Below are positions 24,599 through 33,261 of a DNA stretch of 33,261 nt, one piece after another. Numbering within the stretch: position 1 is the stretch's first letter; the number at the start of each line of letters is the position of its first letter. The stretch spans positions 1 to 33,261 of the forward strand of contig NZ_JNZO01000048.1 in assembly GCF_000717595.1 (NCBI RefSeq), given 5' to 3'. The stretch comes from Streptomyces flavochromogenes (GTDB lineage: Bacteria; Actinomycetota; Actinomycetes; Streptomycetales; Streptomycetaceae). Made by a program: the position numbers and the translations under genes. The notes beneath the pieces were generated by a model. The model saw only the letters and a program-made list of their open reading frames with translations. It was not told where the DNA came from and searched no databases.

Positions 24599-27500
24599 TC
24601 ACTCCCCCCGCATCCACTGCTCCATCACGGACAGCAGGTGATCGGGGTCGACCGGCTTGGTCACATAGTCCGAGGCGCCGGACTCGATCGCCTTCTCCCG
24701 GTCGCCCTTCATCGCCTTCGCCGTCAGCGCGATGATCGGCAGCCCCGCGAACTGCGGCATGCGCCGGATCGCGGTCGTCGTCGCGTATCCGTCCATCTCC
24801 GGCATCATGATGTCCATCAGGACGATCGTCACATCGTCGTGCTGTTCCAGGACTTCGATGCCCTCCCGCCCGTTCTCCGCGTACAGCACCGCGAGTCCGT
24901 GCTGCTCCAGGACGCTGGTGAGCGCGAAGACGTTACGGATGTCGTCGTCGACGATGAGCACCTTCTCGCCGGAGAAGCCGAAGGTACGGCGCGGCTCGGC
25001 CTCCACCTCCTGCTCCGCCCGGTCGGCGGCGACCTGCTGCCCGGACTGCCCCGGCACCGCCGTCCGCGCCCCGGTCGCCTCCGCGGCCGCCTTCCGCCGG
25101 TGCCGGAAGAGCGCCCCCGCCCCGGACCGCGCCTCCGTCCGTACGGGCGACGGCGGGAAGTGCGGGAACGGGTGGACGGCCCCGGCGGCCCCCTCCTCCG
25201 CCCCCTGCTGCGGGTCGTCGGACGCCCCCTGCCCGTAGCCGGGCGGCAGCTCCGTCGGGCTCAGCGGCAGATAGAGCGTGAACGTCGAACCGCGGCCCGG
25301 CTCGCTCGCCGCGAAGATCTCGCCGCCGAGCAGCCGCGCGATCTCCCGGCTGATCGAAAGACCCAGGCCCGTACCGCCGTACTTCCGGCTGGTCGTGCCG
25401 TCGGCCTGCTTGAACGCCTCGAAGATGACCCGCATCTTGCTCGCGGCGATCCCGATCCCGGTGTCCGTGACGGAGAAGGCGATCAGATCGGCCTCCGGAT
25501 CGCGCAGCGAACCGGCCTCCAGGAGCTGCTCGCGAATCGACTGCGGCACATCGATCCCGGCCGGCCGGATCACCAGCTCCACCGCCCCCGTGTCGGTGAA
25601 CTTCACCGCGTTGGAGAGCAGGTTGCGGAGCACCTGGAGCAGCCGCTGCTCGTCGGTGTGGAGGGTGGCCGGCAGCTCGGGCGAGACCCGCACCGAGAAG
25701 TCGAGCCCCTTCTCCGCCGTGAGCGGCCGGAAGGTCGCCTCCACGTAGTCGACGAGCTGGACGAGCGCGATCCGGGTCGGCGAGACGTCCATCTTGCCCG
25801 CCTCGACCTTCGACAGGTCCAGGATGTCGTTGATCAGCTGGAGCAGGTCGGAACCGGCGCCGTGGATGGTCTCCGCGAACTCGACCTGCTTCGGCGTCAG
25901 GTTGGTCTCGGCGTTGTCCGCGAGCAACTTGGCGAGGATCAGCAGCGAGTTGAGCGGGGTGCGCAGCTCGTGCGACATGTTCGCCAGGAACTCGGACTTG
26001 TAGCGCATGGAGACGGCGAGCTGTTCGGCTCGCTCCTCCAGGACCTGCCGGGCCTCCTCGATCTCGGTGTTCTTCACCTCGATGTCGCGGTTCTGCCGGG
26101 CGAGCAGCTCTGCCTTCTCCTCCAGTTCGGCGTTGGAGCCCTGGAGTTCCTTCTGCCGGTGCTCCAGCTCTGCCGAACGCTCCTTGAGCTGCTCTGTGAG
26201 CTCCTGCGACTGCTGGAGCAGCACCTCGGTCTTGGTGTTGACGCTGATCGTGTTGACCGTGGTGGCGATCAGCTCGGCGAGCTGGTTGAGGAAGTCCCGC
26301 TGGATCTGCGTGAACGGCTGGAAGGAGGCCAGCTCGATCACCCCGAGGACCTTGCCCTCGAAGAGCACCGGAAGCACGATCACATGCGCCGGAGCGGCCT
26401 CCCCCAGCCCGGAGGAGATCTTCAGATAGCCGGGCGGAACGTTGACCTGGATGGTCCGCTTCTCCTCGGCCGCCGTCCCGATGAGCGTCTCGCCGGGGCG
26501 GAAGGAGGTCGGCATGGACCCGGTCGAGTAGCCGTAACTCCCGCGCATCCGCAGCTCGTACGAGCCCTCTCCCTCACCCACGAGTTCGGCGTCGCTGTGG
26601 GCGGAGCCGGTCGGCATCGCCACGAAGAAGGCACCGTGCTGGGCCGAGACCACCGGCGTCAGCTCGCTCATGATGAGCGAGGCGACGTCGTCCAGGTCCC
26701 GCCGGCCCTGCATGAGGCCGGAGATACGGGCCAGGTTGCCCTTCAGCCAGTCCTGCTCCTCGTTGGCGAGGGTGGTGTCGCGCAGGTTGGCGATCATGGT
26801 GTTGATGTTCTCCTGGAGGGCCTGGATCTCGCCCGCCGCGTCGACACCGTCGATCTTGAGGTTCAGATCGCCCCGGGTCACCGCCGTGGCGACGGCCGCG
26901 ATCGCCCGCACCTGCCGGGTCAGGTTCCCGGCCATCTCGTTCACGGACTCCGTCAGATCCCGCCAGGTGCCGTCCACGTCACGCACCCGGGCCTGACCAC
27001 CGAGCTGACCGTCCGTACCCACCTCGCGGGCCACCCGCGTGACCTCCTCGGCGAAGTTCGACAGCTGGTCGACCATCGTGTTGATGGTGCTCTTCAGCTC
27101 CTGGATCTCGCCGCGCGCGTCGATGTCGATCTTCTTGGTGAGATCGCCCTTGGCGATGGCCGTGGTGACGGCCGCGATCTGGCGCACCTGACCGGTGAGG
27201 TTGGAGGCCATCGAGTTCACCGACTCGGTCAGGTCCTTCCAGGTGCCCGAGACACCCGGCACCCGGGCCTGGCCGCCCAGCTCGCCCTCCGTACCCACCT
27301 CACGGGCCACCCGCGTGACCTCGTCGGCGAACGACGACAGGGTCGTCACCATGGTGTTGACGGTGTCGGCGAGTTCGGCGACCTCGCCGCGCGCCTCGAC
27401 CGTCACCTTCTTCGTCAGATCGCCGTTGGCGACGGCCGCCGAGACCCGGGAGATGTTCCGCACCTGACTCGTCAGGTTGTTGGCCATCAGGTTGACGTTG

Positions 27501-30076
27501 TCGCTCAGGTCCTTCCAGGTACCGGTGACCCCCCGGACCCGCGCCTGACCGCCGAGGATGCCCTCCGTACCCACCTCACGGGCCACCCGCGTGACCTCGT
27601 CCGCGAAGTTCGACAGCTGGTCGACCATCGTGTTCACCGTCGTCACCAGCTCCAGGATCTCGCCCCGGGCGTCGACGGTGATCTTCTTCGAAAGGTCGCC
27701 CTTGGCGACCGCCGTCGTGACCTCGGCGATGTTCCGCACCTGGATGGTGAGGTTGTTCGCCATGAAGTTCACGGACTGGGTGAGGTCCTTCCAGGTACCG
27801 GAGACCCCCTGCACCTCGGCCTGCCCGCCCAGGATGCCCTCAGTGCCCACCTCGCGGGCCACCCGCGTCACCTGCTCGGCGAAGTTCGAGAGCTGGTCCA
27901 CCATCGTGTTGAGGGTGTTCTTCAGCTCCAGGATCTCGCCGCGCGCGTCCACGTCGATCTTCTGCGACAGATCACCGCGCGCCACCGCCGTGGCGACCTG
28001 CGCGATGTTACGGACCTGAGTGGTCAGGTTCCCGGCCATGCCGTTCACCGAGTCCGTCAGGTCGCGCCACACGCCTGCCACACCCGGCACCTGCGCCTGA
28101 CCGCCGAGGCGCCCGTCGGTGCCCACCTCACGCGCCACCCGGGTCACCTGGTCGGCGAACGCGGAGAGCTGGTCGACCATCGTGTTGATGGTGTTCTTCA
28201 GCTCCAGGATCTCGCCGCGCGCGTCCACGTCGATCTTCTGCGACAGATCACCGCGGGCCACGGCCGTCGTCACCTGCGCGATCTGCCGCACCTGCGACGT
28301 CAGGTTGCCGGCCATGAAGTTCACCGAGTCGGTGAGCTCCCGCCAGCGACCCGACACACCGTCCACCCGCGCCTGACCACCCAGCCGGCCCTCGGTGCCC
28401 ACGTCCCGCGCCATCCGCGTCACCTGGTCCGCGAACGACGACAGCTGCGACACCATCGTGTTGACGGTGTTCTTCAGCTCCAGCATCTCGCCGGCCACAT
28501 CCACGGTGACCTTCTGCGACAGATCGCCGTTGGCGACCGCCGTCGTCACCTGCGCGATGTCACGCACCTGACCGGTCAGGTTCCGGAAGGCCGTGTTCAC
28601 CGAGTCGGTGAGGTCCTTCCACGTGCCCGCCGCGCCCTTCACCTCGGCCTGGCCGCCGAGCAGACCCTCGACACCGACCTCCCGGGCCACCCGGGTCACC
28701 TCGGAACCGAAGGCCGACAGCTGGTCCACCATCGTGTTGACGGTGTTCTTCAGCTCCAGCATCTCGCCGGCCACGTCGACCGTGACCTTCTGCGACAGAT
28801 CGCCGTTGGCCACCGCCGTCGTCACCTGCGCGATGTCACGCACCTGCGTGGTGATGTTCCGGAAGACGGTGTTGACCGAGTCGGTGAGGTCCTTCCACGT
28901 CCCCGCCGCCCCCGGCACCTGCGCCTGACCACCGAGCAGACCCTCGGCACCGACCTCGCCCGACACCCGGGTCACCTCGTCGGCGAAGATCCGCAGCGTC
29001 TTCGTCATCTGGTTGATGGTGTCCGCCAGCTGCGCGATCTCACCACGCGCCGACACCCGCACCTTCTGCGACAGATCGCCGTTGGCGACCGCCGTCGTGA
29101 CCTCGGCGATGCCCCGCACCTGGTTGGTCAGGTTGCCCGCCATCGTGTTGACGGAGTCCGTGAGGTCCTTCCACACACCGGCGACCCCGGCCACCTCGGC
29201 CTGACCGCCGAGCTCGCCCTCCGTACCCACCTCACGGGCGACCCTGGTCACCTCGGAGGAGAACGACGACAGCTGGTCCACCATCCGGTTGACCGTGTTC
29301 TTCAGCTCCAGCATCTCGCCGGCCACGTTCGCCGTGACCTTCTGCGACAGGTCACCGTCCGCGACCGCCGTCGTCACCAGAGCGATGTCCCGCACCTGGG
29401 CCGTAAGCCGGTTCGCCATCGTGTTGACCGAGTCCGTGAGGTCCTTCCACGAACCGGACACCCCGCGCACCTGCGCCTGCCCGCCCAGCTTGCCGTCCGT
29501 GCCCACCTCGACGGCGACCCTGGTCACCTCGGAGGCGAACACCGACAGCTGGTCGACGAGGTTGTTCGCGGTACGGGCGACCTTCAGGAACTCCCCGCGC
29601 AGCGGCCGGACCGCCCCGTCGGCACCCTCCGAACGCAGGTCCATCCGCTGGTCCAGATCACCCTCGGCCACCGCCGAGAGCACCCGCCCCACCTCGGACA
29701 CCGGCCGGGCCAGATCGTCGACGAGCGCGTTCGCGGCCTCGATCGCCGCCGCCCACGCCCCCTCACCGGCCCCCGCCTCGAGACGCTCGGACAGCTTGCC
29801 CTCGCGCCCCACCACCCGGCGGACCCGCGACAGCTCGCCCGTCACATGCATCTGCCGGTCCGCGACCTCGTTGAACACGGCGGAGATCTCCGCCATGACC
29901 CCGTCGCCGGACACCGTGAGCCGCCTGCGCAGGTTTCCGTCCCGCATGGACACCAGTGCGGCCAGCAGCCGCTCCAGCGCCGCCGCGTCCACCTGCACCG
30001 TCCCCCCACGGGAACGCCCGCCCCTCGCGCGCGTACCGCTGCCTCCGCCGCGCCGCGCCGCCGTGCCAGGTTCCAC
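24599..30076 (-). CDS. osaA: OsaA, poly-HAMP hybrid histidine kinase
   Basis: This 1825-residue hybrid sensor kinase of the osmoadaptation system has no membrane helix or signal peptide, so it is cytosolic. After about 190 residues with one diverged unit come ten consecutive 92-residue HAMP units, each with GGQA, W(K/R)DLT.SVN, QVR.IA.V..A and GDL..K signatures. A GAF domain (about 1130-1280) and a Gln/Glu-rich coiled coil follow. The HisKA motif [10 protein letters not shown] has phospho-His near residue 1369, then HATPase_c ([16 protein letters not shown]), a linker and a C-terminal receiver with Asp1755 in [12 protein letters not shown]. The layout resembles fungal group III (Nik1) osmosensors. 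GTG 30076 follows GGGAGGG by 5 nt; an open extension to 30319 lacks such a site. OsaB, its partner in S. coelicolor, is next downstream. Confidence 0.95.
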   Translation of the reverse strand: MEPGTAARRGGGSGTRARGGRSRGGTVQVDAAALERLLAALVSMRDGNLRRRLTVSGDGVMAEISAVFNEVADRQMHVTGELSRVRRVVGREGKLSERLEAGAGEGAWAAAIEAANALVDDLARPVSEVGRVLSAVAEGDLDQRMDLRSEGADGAVRPLRGEFLKVARTANNLVDQLSVFASEVTRVAVEVGTDGKLGGQAQVRGVSGSWKDLTDSVNTMANRLTAQVRDIALVTTAVADGDLSQKVTANVAGEMLELKNTVNRMVDQLSSFSSEVTRVAREVGTEGELGGQAEVAGVAGVWKDLTDSVNTMAGNLTNQVRGIAEVTTAVANGDLSQKVRVSARGEIAQLADTINQMTKTLRIFADEVTRVSGEVGAEGLLGGQAQVPGAAGTWKDLTDSVNTVFRNITTQVRDIAQVTTAVANGDLSQKVTVDVAGEMLELKNTVNTMVDQLSAFGSEVTRVAREVGVEGLLGGQAEVKGAAGTWKDLTDSVNTAFRNLTGQVRDIAQVTTAVANGDLSQKVTVDVAGEMLELKNTVNTMVSQLSSFADQVTRMARDVGTEGRLGGQARVDGVSGRWRELTDSVNFMAGNLTSQVRQIAQVTTAVARGDLSQKIDVDARGEILELKNTINTMVDQLSAFADQVTRVAREVGTDGRLGGQAQVPGVAGVWRDLTDSVNGMAGNLTTQVRNIAQVATAVARGDLSQKIDVDARGEILELKNTLNTMVDQLSNFAEQVTRVAREVGTEGILGGQAEVQGVSGTWKDLTQSVNFMANNLTIQVRNIAEVTTAVAKGDLSKKITVDARGEILELVTTVNTMVDQLSNFADEVTRVAREVGTEGILGGQARVRGVTGTWKDLSDNVNLMANNLTSQVRNISRVSAAVANGDLTKKVTVEARGEVAELADTVNTMVTTLSSFADEVTRVAREVGTEGELGGQARVPGVSGTWKDLTESVNSMASNLTGQVRQIAAVTTAIAKGDLTKKIDIDARGEIQELKSTINTMVDQLSNFAEEVTRVAREVGTDGQLGGQARVRDVDGTWRDLTESVNEMAGNLTRQVRAIAAVATAVTRGDLNLKIDGVDAAGEIQALQENINTMIANLRDTTLANEEQDWLKGNLARISGLMQGRRDLDDVASLIMSELTPVVSAQHGAFFVAMPTGSAHSDAELVGEGEGSYELRMRGSYGYSTGSMPTSFRPGETLIGTAAEEKRTIQVNVPPGYLKISSGLGEAAPAHVIVLPVLFEGKVLGVIELASFQPFTQIQRDFLNQLAELIATTVNTISVNTKTEVLLQQSQELTEQLKERSAELEHRQKELQGSNAELEEKAELLARQNRDIEVKNTEIEEARQVLEERAEQLAVSMRYKSEFLANMSHELRTPLNSLLILAKLLADNAETNLTPKQVEFAETIHGAGSDLLQLINDILDLSKVEAGKMDVSPTRIALVQLVDYVEATFRPLTAEKGLDFSVRVSPELPATLHTDEQRLLQVLRNLLSNAVKFTDTGAVELVIRPAGIDVPQSIREQLLEAGSLRDPEADLIAFSVTDTGIGIAASKMRVIFEAFKQADGTTSRKYGGTGLGLSISREIARLLGGEIFAASEPGRGSTFTLYLPLSPTELPPGYGQGASDDPQQGAEEGAAGAVHPFPHFPPSPVRTEARSGAGALFRHRRKAAAEATGARTAVPGQSGQQVAADRAEQEVEAEPRRTFGFSGEKVLIVDDDIRNVFALTSVLEQHGLAVLYAENGREGIEVLEQHDDVTIVLMDIMMPEMDGYATTTAIRRMPQFAGLPIIALTAKAMKGDREKAIESGASDYVTKPVDPDHLLSVMEQWMRGE
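26740..29500 (-). repeat. Ten in-phase 276-bp repeats encoding HAMP units
   Basis: A fixed codon anchor (the Val-Gly-Thr/Val/Ala-Asp/Glu step before GGQA) recurs at 27015, 27291, 27567, 27843, 28119, 28395, 28671, 28947, 29223 and 29499, always exactly 276 bp or 92 codons apart, with no indel. Neighbouring units share stretches of about 65 identical bases (for example 27914-27978 and 28190-28254). Such homology should favour unit loss, gain or gene conversion. Confidence 0.95.
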
Positions 30077-30345
30077 CGTGTCCCTCCCGAAAGGGGTCGA
30101 CCGTACCGCTCCGGCTTTCGCCGGTAGCCTGCCCAGTGTTTCACCGCCACCGAACCAGGCGATAACAGTTCGGCAGCTTCGCACAGCGTCCCTACCCCCT
30201 GGGGACGGATTCAGCGATGACCGGCACCCGCTCGGACAGTGAAGGTAAGTAACCTGGCTTCCGACTGTCCAACCGCCCCGGTCCGCCCGGCAGGGGCGGC
30301 GTGGTGCGCGCACGACCACCGGGCAGCGGGAGGGACAGACCGAGC
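30077..30345. promoter_or_regulatory. Divergent osaA-osaC control region
   Basis: This 269-bp gap must contain both divergent promoters. An inverted repeat CGTCCC-N9-GGGACG lies near 30187-30207 in the middle. TACGGT occurs on the minus strand about 25 bp upstream of the osaA start. I could not find a convincing SigB-type promoter (GNNT-N14-16-GGGTAC) in either direction, so no promoter is assigned precisely. Confidence 0.4.
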
Positions 30346-32991
<2,646 letters not shown>

Positions 32992-32996
32992 CGCTC

Positions 32997-33024
32997 CCGG
33001 CGATCCCCGTAGGGGGATCGCCGG
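32997..33024 (+). terminator. Perfect 12-bp hairpin behind osaC
   Basis: Arms CCGGCGATCCCC (32997-33008) and GGGGATCGCCGG (33013-33024) are fully complementary around a GTAG loop, starting 5 bp after the osaC stop. It lacks a T-run and probably acts together with the next hairpin. Confidence 0.65.
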
Positions 33025-33046
33025 CCGGTCGTCCCCCCGGGAACGC

Positions 33047-33079
33047 AAAAAGGCCCCCGCCACTAGGCGGGGGCCTTTT
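33047..33079. terminator. Bidirectional intrinsic terminator between osaC and the rRNA operon
   Basis: A 14-bp perfect stem (33048-33061 with 33066-33079, core GGCCCCCGCC/GGCGGGGGCC) encloses the 4-nt loop ACTA. An A-run on the left and TTTT on the right give a U-tract in either direction. It should stop osaC transcription from the left and the 5S-tRNA transcript from the right. Confidence 0.9.
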
Positions 33080-33086
33080 CACTTTG

Positions 33087-33159
33087 AGCCCTTTAACGGA
33101 ATCGAACCGTTGACCTTCTCCTTACCATGGAGACGCTCTACCGACTGAGCTAAAAGGGC
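33087..33159 (-). tRNA. tRNA-Thr (anticodon GGT)
   Basis: A complete 73-nt cloverleaf on the minus strand. The acceptor GCCCTTT pairs with AAAGGGC, with discriminator T. The D arm is AGCTCAGTCGGTAGAGC, the anticodon stem TCTCC/GGAGA has loop ATGGTAA (anticodon GGT, reading ACC), and the T arm is AACGG-TTCGATT-CCGTT. CCA is not encoded. It starts only 4 nt after the end of 5S rRNA, so it is probably released from the rRNA precursor. The bidirectional terminator lies 7 bp beyond its 3' end. Confidence 0.95.
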
Positions 33160-33163
33160 GGGT

Positions 33164-33261
33164 GTTCGGCGGCGTCCTACTCTCCCACAGGGTCCCCCCT
33201 GCAGTACCATCGGCGCTGAAAGGCTTAGCTTCCGGGTTCGGAATGTAACCGGGCGTTTCCC
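33164..33261 (-). rRNA. rrf: 5S ribosomal RNA, 3' part (cut by window edge)
   Basis: The minus strand reads the 3' 98 or so bases of a Streptomyces 5S rRNA: GGGAAACGCCCGGTTACATT, then CCGAACCCGGAAGCTAAGCC, the GATGGTACTGC region and the end GGACGCCGCCGAAC. The 5' end, with the complementary GTTTCGGTGG strand, lies beyond the window, and 16S and 23S genes should follow to the right. The 3' boundary is set by expected pairing of GCCGAAC with the missing 5' end. Confidence 0.93.

Noticed and set aside
26740..29500. CRISPR-like or satellite array
   Set aside because: The period is 276 bp, in frame, protein-coding and HAMP-like throughout; there are no spacers.
23489..30127. Open frame of over 2200 codons on the plus strand opposite osaA and osaB
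   Set aside because: It mirrors the GC-rich third positions of osaA on the other strand, has His/Arg/Asp-heavy repetitive content with the same 92-residue period, and has no domain.
30077..30345. SigB-dependent promoter for osaC or osaA
   Set aside because: No GGGTAC-type -10 with a proper upstream element could be found on either strand.

Overview
The window is high-GC actinobacterial chromosome, almost certainly Streptomyces. Codon third positions are nearly all G or C, and GTG starts are common. Several genes match Streptomyces-specific families, and the order lhr-nei-SDR ... clgR-cinA-pgsA-rimO-HTH protein-ftsK-osaB-osaA-osaC matches, from memory, the SCO57xx region of S. coelicolor. I see no insertion sequence, prophage, CRISPR array or integration site. 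Every gene except the 5S rRNA, cut by the right edge, appears intact.

Layout. (1) 142-4406, plus strand: a NarL-type sensor kinase/response regulator pair, then cydA-cydB for a cytochrome bd-type quinol oxidase of unusually short form. (2) 4416-7182: an AI-2E-family permease with a collagen-like N-terminus and a DUF3046 protein on the minus strand, and a terpene-cyclase-fold protein on the plus strand. (3) 7238-9139, minus strand: an apparent AraC regulator-azlC-azlD amino-acid efflux operon. (4) 9242-15725, plus strand: the DNA repair pair lhr (giant helicase) and nei (DNA glycosylase), then a short-chain dehydrogenase with its own promoter. (5) 15673-20307, minus strand: a small membrane protein, the proteolysis regulator ClgR, the tightly overlapping rimO-pgsA-cinA operon and a membrane-anchored HTH protein. 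(6) 20633-23470, minus strand: the DNA translocase FtsK with a histone-H1-like tail. (7) 23597-32991: the osmoadaptation system, with OsaB and OsaA on the minus strand and OsaC divergent on the plus strand. (8) The 3' end of an rRNA operon on the minus strand (5S rRNA, then tRNA-Thr), separated from osaC by two strong hairpins.

The most striking element is the Osa locus. OsaA is a roughly 1825-residue cytosolic hybrid histidine kinase built from ten consecutive 92-residue poly-HAMP units at an exact 276-bp period. This architecture recalls fungal group III osmosensing kinases. OsaB is a receiver with a coiled-coil tail and no DNA-binding domain. OsaC joins an RsbW-like kinase domain, sensor domains and a PP2C phosphatase in one chain. 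Homologues of these proteins are known, so the system as such is not new. The repeat structure, its drift and its signalling logic remain the best place to look. Other observations worth checking are direct repeats upstream of cydA, two probable leaderless promoters, a 21-bp tandem repeat between the ftsK and HTH genes, and a tRNA only 4 nt behind the 5S rRNA.
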